Assembly (NCBI RefSeq): GCF_932526225.1
Contig: NC_064038.1
Location: forward strand, 1,862,001-1,926,000
Length of the DNA: 64,000 nt
From: Nematostella vectensis
Lineage: Eukaryota > Cnidaria > Anthozoa > Actiniaria > Edwardsiidae
Direction: 5' to 3'
The notes below the pieces were generated by a model. The model did not search any database and had not been told where the DNA came from. It saw only the letters and a program-made list of their open reading frames with translations. This document shows positions 1 through 9,814 of this stretch, piece by piece. The position numbers were made by a program, and so were the translations under genes. How positions within the stretch are numbered: position 1 is the stretch's first letter; every line of letters starts with the position of its first letter.

Positions 1-119
1 TAGATTCCTTGGATAACATGATTAAGTAGATTTTAACATAGAGCATAGCGCTCGATAGATTGATATACCTTTTTTTCTGAGTATACTGTTTTATTTTTCC
101 TAATGAGACATTTTGGAAT

Positions 120-218
120 TTACATTCGGAAAAAAAATTATCGATTGTAACCTTTTGGAGGTTACACTCGTAAAACAAATTCCCGAATGTAACCCTGAAG
201 CTTTTCCCGAATGTAACC
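120..218 (+). repeat. Five degenerate copies of CGAATGTAACC in mixed orientation
   Basis: The words are TTACATTCGG at 120-129 (minus orientation), CGATTGTAACC at 142-152 (plus), GGTTACACTCG at 160-170 (minus), and CCCGAATGTAACC at 182-194 and 206-218 (both plus, 24 bp apart). The pattern recurs in every monomer. It could be a multi-site recognition element for a DNA-binding protein, the remains of an older short satellite from which the monomer grew, or both. The sequence shows the repeats; function is unknown. The last pair recombined in monomer 35, deleting 24 bp. Confidence 0.85.
142..170 (+). repeat. Inverted repeat, 10 of 11 pairs, 7-base loop
   Basis: CGATTGTAACC (142-152) and GGTTACACTCG (160-170) are complementary except for one T/C mismatch, with loop TTTTGGA (153-159). 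It could form a hairpin in RNA or single-stranded DNA, or be a dyad protein site. Common variants fall in the loop: GTTTGGA in monomers 34, 39, 46 and 118, and TTTTAGA in 38, 45 and 117. Monomers 4, 29, 53 and 109 are exceptions, having lost one G from the right arm. Confidence 0.75.
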
Positions 219-273
219 TCCAGTCCGATGGTGACTTTGCTTGGGATAGTTTACGATACCAATAGTATTAAAA

Positions 274-287
274 GTAATTTTCATTAC
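274..287 (+). repeat. Small inverted repeat GTAAT-TTTC-ATTAC
   Basis: A 5-bp perfect arm with a 4-base loop lies just upstream of the tRNA-like segment. One monomer class (for example monomers 2, 5, 6, 11, 27, 28) reads CATTTCAATT instead of CATTACAATT, which breaks the arm. It is therefore a two-state feature of the array. Such a short arm can occur by chance, and no function is claimed. Confidence 0.45.
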
Positions 288-302
288 AATTCCCTTCAGC
301 AA

Positions 303-375
303 TGTCACGTTAGTCTTTCGTTGCGGGCACTTGACTACTAACGCAGCGACCCGGGTTCGATTCCCGCTGATAGCC
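303..375 (+). pseudogene. tRNA-like segment (tRNA- or SINE-derived), once per monomer
   Basis: The 3' half reads like a tRNA. There is an anticodon-loop-like CTACTAA (335-341), then a T arm (351-367) with loop TTCGATT and four good stem pairs plus one C/C mismatch, then a 7-base acceptor-like TGATAGC (368-374) and a discriminator-like C. B box GGTTCGATTCC (354-364) matches the pol III consensus GGTTCGANTCC exactly. The 5' half is poor: TAGTCTTTCGTTG (311-323) only loosely resembles an A box, the anticodon stem hardly pairs, and no GCTATCA partner for the 3' acceptor strand is present. A working tRNA is therefore unlikely; a decayed tRNA or SINE head captured in the satellite fits better. In other copies the B box begins about 350-353 bases after the start. 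I saw B-box changes only in monomers 45, 49, 51, 115 and 116. Confidence 0.7.
354..364 (+). promoter_or_regulatory. Pol III internal promoter B box (consensus match)
   Basis: GGTTCGATTCC fits the B box bound by TFIIIC in tRNA genes and SINEs. It lies about 31 bp downstream of the A-box-like TAGTCTTTCGTTG, within the normal spacing for type 2 promoters. It recurs about every 545 bp, so the window offers roughly 112 intact candidate TFIIIC sites. Even if no transcript is made, B boxes alone can bind TFIIIC in some eukaryotes. Activity here is not shown. Confidence 0.6.
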
Positions 376-377
376 TA

Positions 378-402
378 TTTTTGTTTCTTTATTTTTTGTT
401 TT
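378..402 (+). terminator. Interrupted T-run just after the tRNA-like segment
   Basis: A run of 5-9 T is followed by C- or A-interrupted T tracts (TTTCTTTCTTTT or TTTCTTTATTTT types), beginning 3 bases after the discriminator-like C. Pol III stops at runs of four or more T on the non-template strand, so each copy carries a suitable stop signal. Run length and interruptions differ between nearly all copies, making this the most variable part of the monomer. It could also be the decayed tail of a retroposed element. Confidence 0.55.
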
Positions 403-442
403 AAATATCGATACTTAATTATACTGTTCTTGGTGTGTCATG

Positions 443-475
443 ACATAAAAAGAAGGTATAGGGACATTTTTATGT
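443..475 (+). repeat. Perfect 9-bp inverted repeat ACATAAAAA...TTTTTATGT
   Basis: Arms 443-451 and 467-475 flank a 15-base spacer (GAAGGTATAGGGACA). Most copies keep both arms. A subset reads ACATAAAAC (for example monomers 7, 9, 21, 77, 83), losing the innermost pair, and another reads ACATAAATA (for example 11, 15, 80, 86, 90). The feature could be a hairpin or a bent AT-rich dyad. No function can be assigned. Confidence 0.6.
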
Positions 476-1639
476 ACTCTCAGCATCTTTGATGTGCTCA
501 TGCTTTGTTCAGGATCCTGTACATATTTTATGCACACAAGAACTAACTAGATTCCTTGGATAACTTGATTAAGTAGATTCTAACATAGAGCATAGCGCTC
601 GATAGATTGATATACCTTTTTTCCGAGTATACTGTTTTATTTTTCCTAATGTTACTTTTTGGAATTTACATTCGGAAAAAAAATTATCGATTGTAACCTT
701 TTGGAGGTTACACTCGTAAAACAAATTCCCGAATGTAACCCTGAAGCTTTTCCCGAATGTAACCTCCAGTCCGATGGTGACTTTGGTTGGGATAGTTTAC
801 GATACCAATAGTATTAAAAGTAATTTTCATTTCAATTCCCTTCAGCAATGCCACGTTAGTCTTTCGTTGCGGGCACTTGACTACTAACGCAGCGACCCGG
901 GTTCGATTCCCGCTGATAGCCTATTTTTTTTCTTTCTTTTTTTTTTAAATATCGATACTTAATTATACTGTTCTTGGTGTGTCATGACATAAAAAGAAGG
1001 TATAGGGACATTTTTATGTACTCTCAGCATTTTTGATGTGCTCATGCTTTGTTCAGTATCCTGCACATATTTTATGCACACAAGAACTAACTAGATTCCT
1101 TGGATAACTTGATTAAGTAGATTCTAACATAGAGCATAGCGCTCGATAGATTGATATACCTTTTTTTCCGAGTATACTGTTTTATTTTTCCTAATGTTAC
1201 TTTTTGCAAATTACATTCGGAAAAAAAATTATCGATTGTAACCTTTTGGAGGTTACACTCGTAAAACAAATTCCCGAATGTAACCCTGAAGCTTTTCCCG
1301 AATGTAACCTCCAGTCCGATGGTGACTTTGCTTGGGATAGTTTACGATACCAATAGTATTAAAAGTAATTTTCATTACAATTCCCTTCAGCAATGCCACG
1401 TTAGTCTTTCGTTGCGGGCACTTGACTACTAACGCAGCGACCCGGGTTCGATTCCCGCTGATAGCCTATTTTTTTTCTTTATTTTTTTTTTTTTAAATAT
1501 CGATACTTAATTATACTGTTCTTGGTGTGTCATGACATAAAAAGAAGGTATAGGGACATTTTTATGTACTTTCAGCATCTTAGATGTGCTCATGCTTTGT
1601 TCAGGATCCTGTACATATTTTATGCACACAAGAACTAAC

Positions 1640-2185
1640 TAGATTCCTTGGATAACTTGATTAAGTAGATTCTAACATAGAGCATAGCGCTCGATAGATT
1701 GATATACCTTTTTTTCCGAGTATACTGTTTTATTTTTCCTAATGTTACTTTTTGGAATTAACATTCGGAAAAAAAAAATATCGATTGTAACCTTTTGGAG
1801 TTACACTCGTAAAACAAATTCCCGAATGTAACCCTGAAGCTTTTCCCGAATGTAACCTCCAGTCCGATGGTGACTTTGCTTGGGATAGTATACAATACCA
1901 ATAGTATTAAAAGTAATTTTCATTACAATTCCCTTCAGCAATGCCACGTTAGTCTTTCGTTGCGGGCACTTGACTACTAACGCAGCGACCCGGGTTCGAT
2001 TCCCGCTGATAGCCTATTTTTTTTTCTTTCTTTTTTTTTTAATTATCGATACTTAATTATACTGTTCTTGGTGTGTCATGACATAAAAAGAAGGTATAGG
2101 GACATTTTTATGTACTCTCAGCATCTTTGATGTGCTCATGCTTTGTTCAGGATCCTGTACATATTTTATGCACACAAGAACTAAC
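1640..2185 (+). repeat. Monomer 4: TTAACATTCGG subfamily
   Basis: This copy and monomers 29 (15269), 53 (28312) and 109 (58826) share five linked differences: GGAATTAACATTCGG in place of GGAATTTACATTCGG, a longer A-run, GGAGTTACAC with one G missing from the hairpin arm, GTATACAATACC, and TTAATTATCGATAC after the T-run. Sharing of all five marks a single ancestral variant copied into four places. Confidence 0.9.
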
Positions 2186-2729
2186 TAGATTCCTTGGATA
2201 ACTTGATTAAGTAGATTCTAACATAGAGCATAGCGCTCGATAGATTGATATACCTTTTTTCCGAGTATACTGTTTTATTTTTCCTAATGTTACTTTTTGG
2301 AATTTACATTCGGAAAAAAAATTATCGATTGTAACCTTTTGGAGGTTACACTCGTAAAACAAATTCCCGAATGTAACCCTGAAGCTTTTCCCGAATGTAA
2401 CCTCCAGTCCGATGGTGACTTTGGTTGGGATAGTTTACGATACCAATAGTATTAAAAGTAATTTTCATTTCAATTCCCTTCAGCAATGCCACGTTAGTCT
2501 TTCGTTGCGGGCACTTGACTACTAACGCAGCGACCCGGGTTCGATTCCCGCTGATAGCCTATTTTTTTTTTTTTTTTTTTTTTTAAATATCGATACTTAA
2601 TTATACTGTTCTTGGTGTGTCATGACATAAAAAGAAGGTATTGGGACATTTTTATGTACTCTCAGCATCTTTGATGTGCTCATGCTTTGTTCAGGATCCT
2701 GTACATATTTTATGCACACAAGAACTAAC

Positions 2730-4366
2730 TAGATTCCTTGGATAACTTGATTAAGTAGATTCTAACATAGAGCATAGCGCTCGAAAGATTGATATACCTT
2801 TTTTCCGAGTATACTGTTTTATTTTTCCTAATGTTACTTTTTGGAATTTACATTCGGAAAAACAATTATCGATTGTAACCTTTTGGAGGTTACACTCGTA
2901 AAACAAATTCCCGAATGTAACCCTGAAGCTTTTCCCGAATGTAACCTCCAGTCCGATGGTGACTTTGGTTGGGATAGTTTACGATATCAATAGTATTAAA
3001 AGTAATTTTCATTTCAATTCCCTTCAGCAATGCCACGTTAGTCTTTCGTTGCGGGCACTTCACTACTAACGCAGCGACCCGGGTTCGATTCCCGCTGATA
3101 GCCTATTTTTTCTTCTTTCTTTTTTTTTTTAAATATCGATACTTAATTATACTGTTCTTGGTGTGTCATGACATAAAAAGAAGGTATAGGGACATTTTTA
3201 TGTACTCTCAGCATCTTTGATGTGCTCATGCTTTGTTCAGGATCCTGTACATATTTTATGCACACAAGAACTAACTAGATTCCTTGGATAACTTGATTAA
3301 GTAGATTCTAACATAGAGCATAGCGCTCGATAGATTGATATACCTTTTTTTCCGAGTATACTGTTTTATTTTTCCTAATGTTACTTTTTGGAATTTACAT
3401 TCGGAAAAAAAATTATCGATTGTAACCTTTTGGAGGTTACACTCGTAAAACAAATTCCCGAATGTAACCCTGAAGCTTTTCCCGAATGTAACCTCCAGTC
3501 CGATGGTGACTTTGCTTGGGATAGTATACGATACCAATAGTATTAACAGTAATTTTCATTACAATTCCCTTCAGCAATGCCACGTTAGTCTTTCGTTGCG
3601 GGCACTTGACTACTAACGCAGCGACCCGGGTTCGATTCCCGCTGATAGCCTATTTTTTTTCTTTCTTTTTTTTTTTAAATATCGATACTTAATTATACTG
3701 TTCTTGGTGTGTCATGACATAAAACGAAGGTATAGGGACATTTTTATGTACTCTCAGCATCTTTGATGTGCTCATGCTTTGTTCAGGATCCTGCACATAT
3801 TTTATGCACACAAGAACTAACTAGATTCCTTGGATAACTTGATTAAGTAGATTCTAACATAGAGCATAGCGCTCGATAGATTGATATACCTTTTTTTCCG
3901 AGTATACTGTTTTACTTTCCTAATGTTACTTTTTGGAATTTACATTCGGAAAAAAAATTATCGATTGTAACCTTTTGGAGGTTACACTCGTAAAACAAAT
4001 TCCCGAATGTAACCCTGAAGCTTTCCCCGAATGTAACCTCCAGTCCGATGGTGACTTTGCTTGGGATAGTTTACGATACCAATAGTATTAAAAGTAATTT
4101 TCATTACAATTCCCTTCAGCAATGCCACGTTAGTCTTTCGTTGCGGGCACTTGACTACTAACGCAGCGACCCGGGTTCGATTCCCGCTGATAGCCTATTT
4201 TTTTTTCTTTATTTATTTTTTTTTAATCGATACTTAATTATACTGTTCTTGGTGTGTCATGACATAAAAAGAAGGTATAGGGACATTTTTATGTACTCTC
4301 AGCATCTTTGATGTGCTCATGCTTTGTTCAGGATCCTGTACATATTTTATGCACACAAGAACTAAC
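2730..4366 (+). repeat. Three-monomer motif, copy 1 (monomers 6-8)
   Basis: Ordered markers are CACTTCACTAC in the first monomer, GTATACGATACC in the second, and TTTTACTTTCC plus GCTTTCCCCG in the third. The same ordered trio occurs at 10363, 32131, 40846 and 44116. In all five places the order and spacing are the same, so the trio was copied as a block. Confidence 0.85.
3276..4366 (+). repeat. Two-monomer tandem duplication, left copy (monomers 7-8)
   Basis: Near-identical to 4367-5459. Both copies carry TATTAACAGTAA (near 3541 and 4631), seen nowhere else in the window, together with AAAACGAAGG and the CTTTCCCCG variant. A private shared change shows that this duplication is young. Confidence 0.9.
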
Positions 4367-5459
4367 TAGATTCCTTGGATAACTTGATTAAGTAGATTCT
4401 AACATAGAGCATAGCGCTCGATAGATTGATATACCTTTTTTTCCGAGTATACTGTTTTATTTTTCCTAATGTTACTTTTTGGAATTTACATTCGGAAAAA
4501 AAATTATCGATTGTAACCTTTTGGAGGTTACACTCGTAAAACAAATTCCCGAATGTAACCCTGAAGCTTTTCCCGAATGTAACCTCCAGTCCGATGGTGA
4601 CTTTGCTTGGGATAGTATACGATACCAATAGTATTAACAGTAATTTTCATTACAATTCCCTTCAGCAATGCCACGTTAGTCTTTCGTTGCGGGCACTTGA
4701 CTACTAACGCAGCGACCCGGGTTCGATTCCCGCTGATAGCCTATTTTTTTTCTTTCTTTTTTTTTTTAAATATCGATACTTAATTATACTGTTCTTGGTG
4801 TGTCATGACATAAAACGAAGGTATAGGGACATTTTTATGTACTCTCAGCATCTTTGATGTGCTCATGCTTTGTTCAGGATCCTGCACATATTTTATGCAC
4901 ACAAGAACTAACTAGATTCCTTGGATAACTTGATTAAGTAGATTCTAACATAGAGCATAGCGCTCGATAGATTGATATACCTTTTTTTCCGAGTATACTG
5001 TTTTACTTTCCTAATGTTACTTTTTGGAATTTACATTCGGAAAAAAAATTATCGATTGTAACCTTTTGGAGGTTACACTCGTAAAACAAATTCCCGAATG
5101 TAACCCTGAAGCTTTCCCCGAATGTAACCTCCAGTCCGATGGTGACTTTGCTTGGGATAGTTTACGATACCAATAGTATTAAAAGTAATTTTCATTACAA
5201 TTCCCTTCAGCAATGCCACGTTAGTCTTTCGTTGCGGGCACTTGACTACTAACGCAGCGACCCGGGTTCGATTCCCGCTGATAGCCTATTTTTTTTTCTT
5301 TATTTATTTTTTTTAAATATCGATACTTAATTATACTGTTCTTGGTGTGTCATGACATAAAAAGAAGGTATAGGGACATTTTTATGTACTCTCAGCATCT
5401 TTGATGTGCTCATGCTTTGTTCAGGATCCTGTACATATTTTATGCACACAAGAACTAAC
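4367..5459 (+). repeat. Two-monomer tandem duplication, right copy (monomers 9-10)
   Basis: Partner of 3276-4366 at a period of about 1091 bp. The differences I saw are mainly in T-run length, for example TTAATCGATAC after the run in monomer 8 against TTAAATATCGATAC in monomer 10. Confidence 0.9.
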
Positions 5460-7636
5460 TAGATTCCTTGGATAACTTGATTAAGTAGATTCTAACATAG
5501 AGCATAGCGCTCGATAGATTGATATACCTTTTTTTCCGAGTATACTGTTTTATTTTTCCTAATGTTCCTTTTTGGAATTTACATTCGGAAAAAAAATTAT
5601 CGATTGTAACCTTTTGGAGGTTACACTCGTAAAACAAATTCCCGAATGTAACCCTGAAGCTTTTCCCGAATGTAACCTCCAGTCCGATGGTGACTTTGGT
5701 TGGGATAGTTTACGATACCAATAGTATTAAAAGTAATTTTCATTTCAATTCCCTTCAGCAATGCCACGTTAGTCTTTCGTTGCGGGCACTTGACTACTAA
5801 CGCAGCGACCCGGGTTCGATTCCCGCTGATAGCCTATTTTTTTTCTTTCTTTTTTTTTTAAATATCGATACTTAATTATACTGTTCTTGGTGTGTCATGA
5901 CATAAATAGAAGGTATAGGGACATTTTTATGTACTCTCAGCATCTTTGATGTGCTCATGCTTTGTTCAGGATCCTGCACATATTTTATGCACACAAGAAC
6001 TAACCAGATTCCTTGGATAACTTGATTAAGTAGATTCTAACATAGAGCATAGCGCTCGATAGATTGATATACCTTTTTTTCCAAGTATACTGTTTTACTT
6101 TCCTAATGTTACTTTTTGGAATTTACATTCGGAAAAAAAATTATCGATTGTAACCTTTTGGAGGTTACACTCGTAAAACAAATTCCCGAATGTAACCCTG
6201 AAGCTTTTCCCGAATGTAACCTCCAGTCCGATGGTGACTTTGCTTGGGATAGTTTACGATACCAATAGTATTAAAAGTAATTTTCATTACAATTCCCTTC
6301 AGCAATGCCACGTTAGTCTTTCGTTGCGGGCACTTGACTACTAACGCAGCGACCCGGGTTCGATTCCCGCTGATAGCCTATTTTGTTTTCTTTATTTTTT
6401 TTTTAAATCGATACTTAATTATACTGTTCTTGGTGTGTCATGACATAAAAAGAAGGTATAGGGACATTTTTATGTACTCTCAGCATCTTTGATGTGCTCA
6501 TGCTTTGTTCAGGATCCTGCACATATTTTATGCACACAAGAACTAACTAGATTCCTTGGATAACTTGATTAAGTAGATTCTAACATAGAGCATAGCGCTC
6601 GATAGATTGATATACCTTTTTTTCCGAGTATACTGTTTTATTTTCCTAATGTTACTTTTTGGAATTTACATTCGGAAAAAAAATTATCGATTGTAACCTT
6701 TTGGAGGTTACACTCGTAAAACAAATTCCCGAATGTAACCCTGAAGCTTTTCCCGAATGTAACCTCCAGTCCGATGGTGACTTTGCTTGGGATAGTTTAC
6801 GATACCAATAGTATTAAAAGTAATTTTCATTACAATTCCCTTCAGCAATGCCACGTTAGTCTTTCGTTGCGGGCACTTGACTACTAACGCAGCGACCCGG
6901 GTTCGATTCCCGCTGATAGCCTATTTTTTTTCTTTCTTTTTTTTAAATATCGATACTTAATTATACTGTTCTTGGTGTGTCATGACATAAAAAGAAGGTA
7001 TAGGGACATTTTTATGTACTCTCAGCATCTTTGATGTGCTCATGCTTTGTTCAGGATCCTGCACATATTTTATGCACACAAGAACTAACTAGATTCCTTG
7101 GATAACATGATTAAGTAGATTCTAACATAGAGCATAGCGCTCGATAGATTGATATACCTTTTTTTCTGAGTATACTGTTTTATTTTTCCTAATGAGACAT
7201 TTTGGAATTTACATTCGGAAAAAAAATTATCGATTGTAACCTTTTGGAGGTTACACTCGTAAAACAAATTCCCGAATGTAACCCTGAAGCTTTTCCCGAA
7301 TGTAACCTCCAGTCCGATGGTGACTTTGGTTGGGATAGTTTACGATACCAATAGTATTAAAAGTAATTTTCATTTCAATTCCCTTCAGCAATGCCACGTT
7401 AGTCTTTCGTTGCGGGCACTTGACTACTAACGCAGCGACCCGGGTTCGATTCCCGCTGATAGCCTATTTTTGTTTCTTTATTTTTTTTTTTAAATATCGA
7501 TACTTAATTATACTGTTCTTGGTGTGTCATGACATAAAAAGAAGGTATAGGGACATTTTTATGTACTCTCAGCATCTTTGATGTGCTCATGCTTTGTTCA
7601 GGATCCTGTACATATTTTATGCACACAAGAACTAAC
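5460..7636 (+). repeat. Four-monomer higher-order unit, copy 1 (monomers 11-14)
   Basis: Ordered types: (11) GGTTGGG/CATTTCA class with AAATAGAAGG; (12) TTTTACTTTCC; (13) short TTTTATTTTCC; (14) GGATAACATG with AATGAGAC. The same order follows at 7637-9814, and again at 46300-48470 and 48471-50647. Monomer 11 carries AATGTTCC, while monomers 15, 86 and 90 carry AATGTTAC. Confidence 0.85.
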
Positions 7637-9814
7637 TAGATTCCTTGGATAACTTGATTAAGTAGATTCTAACATAGAGCATAGCGCTCGATAGATTGAT
7701 ATACCTTTTTTCCGAGTATACTGTTTTATTTTTCCTAATGTTACTTTTTGGAATTTACATTCGGAAAAAAAATTATCGATTGTAACCTTTTGGAGGTTAC
7801 ACTCGTAAAACAAATTCCCGAATGTAACCCTGAAGCTTTTCCCGAATGTAACCTCCAGTCCGATGGTGACTTTGCTTGGGATAGTTTACGATACCAATAG
7901 TATTAAAAGTAATTTTCATTTCAATTCCCTTCAGCAATGCCACGTTAGTCTTTCGTTGCGGGCACTTGACTACTAACGCAGCGACCCGGGTTCGATTCCC
8001 GCTGATAGCCTATTTTTTTTCTTTCTTTTTTTTTTAAATATCGATACTTAATTATACTGTTCTTGGTGTGTCATGACATAAATAGAAGGTATAGGGACAT
8101 TTTTATGTACTCTCAGCATCTTTGATGTGCTCATGCTTTGTTCAGGATCCTGCACATATTTTATGCACACAAGAACTAACTAGATTCCTTGGATAACTTG
8201 ATTAAGTAGATTCTAACATAGAGCATAGCGCTCGATAGATTGATATACCTTTTTTTCCGAGTATACTGTTTTACTTTCCTAATGTTACTTTTTGGAATTT
8301 ACATTCGGAAAAAAAATTATCGATTGTAACCTTTTGGAGGTTACACTCGTAAAACAAATTCCCGAATGTAACCCTGAAGCTTTTCCCGAATGTAACCTCC
8401 AGTCCGATGGTGACTTTGCTTGGGATAGTTTACGATACCAATAGTATTAAAAGTAATTTTCATTACAATTCCCTTCAGCAATGCCACGTTAGTCTTTCGT
8501 TGCGGGCACTTGACTACTAACGCAGCGACCCGGGTTCGATTCCCGCTGATAGCCTATTTTTTTTTCTTTATTTTTTTTTTAAATCGATACTTAATTATAC
8601 TGTTCTTGGTGTGTCATGACATAAAAAGAAGGTATAGGGACATTTTTATGTACTCTCAGCATCTTTGATGTGCTCATGCTTTGTTCAGGATCCTGCACAT
8701 ATTTTATGCACACAAGAACTAACTAGATTCCTTGGATAACTTGATTAAGTAGATTCTAACATAGAGCATAGCGCTCGATAGATTGATATACCTTTTTTTT
8801 CCGAGTATACTGTTTTATTTTCCTAATGTTACTTTTTGGAATTTACATTCGGAAAAAAAATTATCGATTGTAACCTTTTGGAGGTTACACTCGTAAAACA
8901 AATTCCCGAATGTAACCCTGAAGCTTTTCCCGAATGTAACCTCCAGTCCGATGGTGACTTTGCTTGGGATAGTTTACGATACCAATAGTATTAAAAGTAA
9001 TTTTCATTACAATTCCCTTCAGCAATGCCACGTTAGTCTTTCGTTGCGGGCACTTGACTACTAACGCAGCGACCCGGGTTCGATTCCCGCTGATAGCCTA
9101 TTTTTTTTCTTTCTTTTTTTTTAAATATCGATACTTAATTATACTGTTCTTGGTGTGTCATGACATAAAAAGAAGGTATAGGGACATTTTTATGTACTCT
9201 CAGCATCTTTGATGTGCTCATGCTTTGTTCAGGATCCTGCACATATTTTATGCACACAAGAACTAACTAGATTCCTTGGATAACATGATTAAGTAGATTC
9301 TAACATAGAGCATAGCGCTCGATAGATTGATATACCTTTTTTTCTGAGTATACTGTTTTATTTTTCCTAATGAGACATTTTGGAATTTACATTCGGAAAA
9401 AAAATTATCGATTGTAACCTTTTGGAGGTTACACTCGTAAATCAAATTCCCGAATGTAACCCTGAAGATTTTCCCGAATGTAACCTCCAGTCCGATGGTG
9501 ACTTTGCTTGGGATAGTTTACGATACCAATAGTATTAAAAGTAATTTTCATTACAATTCCCTTCAGCAATGTCACGTTAGTCTTTCGTTGCGGGCACTTG
9601 ACTACTAACGCAGCGACCCGGGTTCGATTCCCGCTGATAGCCTATTTTTGTTTCTTTATTTTTTGTTTTAAATATCGATACTTAATTATACTGTTCTTGG
9701 TGTGTCATGACATAAAAAGAAGGTATAGGGACATTTTTATGTACTCTCAGCATCTTTGATGTGCTCATGCTTTGTTCAGGATCCTGTACATATTTTATGC
9801 ACACAAGAACTAAC
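7637..9814 (+). repeat. Four-monomer higher-order unit, copy 2 (monomers 15-18)
   Basis: It follows copy 1 at a period of 2176-2178 bp. Monomer 15 is mixed: it has TTTGCTTGGG of one class followed within 50 bases by CATTTCAATT of the other. Monomer 18 carries the AAATCAAATT variant also found in monomer 93, 40.8 kb away. Confidence 0.85.

Larger units (their letters stand above)
1..547 (+). repeat. Representative monomer (copy 1), internal layout
   Basis: In order: an AT-rich left part (1-119) holding AGCGCT and a TATACTGTT word at 82-90; a block of five related 10-13-bp words (120-218); a spacer with a 5-bp hairpin (274-287); the tRNA-like segment (about 303-375); an interrupted T-run (378-402); a ClaI-type ATCGAT and a second TATACTGTT (420-428); a perfect 9-bp inverted repeat (443-475); and a tail with AGGATCCT just before the next copy. 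This copy belongs to the class with ATG in GGATAACATG, AATGAGAC, and TCACG in place of CCACG, shared most closely with monomers 18 and 93. The repeat boundary is arbitrary, since no natural monomer end can be seen. Confidence 0.9.

Noticed and set aside
308-330. CENP-B box (TTCG....A..CGGG)
   Set aside because: TTCGTTGCGGG has only three bases between TTCG and CGGG, where the CENP-B box needs seven. No other place in the monomer fits.
303-375. A functional tRNA gene with anticodon ACT
   Set aside because: The anticodon stem has at most two of five pairs, the acceptor stem lacks its 5' strand and the D arm is not recognisable. It is tRNA-like only.
535-548. AAGAACTAACTAG at monomer ends as a natural insertion site or target duplication
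   Set aside because: The phase was chosen for convenience. There is no sign that this point, rather than any other, is the true end of the repeating unit.
3271-3537. Recurrent minus-strand open frame of 88 codons (also 60-codon versions in many monomers)
   Set aside because: It recurs because the monomer recurs. Its frame is opened or closed by single-base length changes in the A- and T-runs, its composition follows the repeat words, and it matches no protein family I know. No ribosome or splice context supports it.
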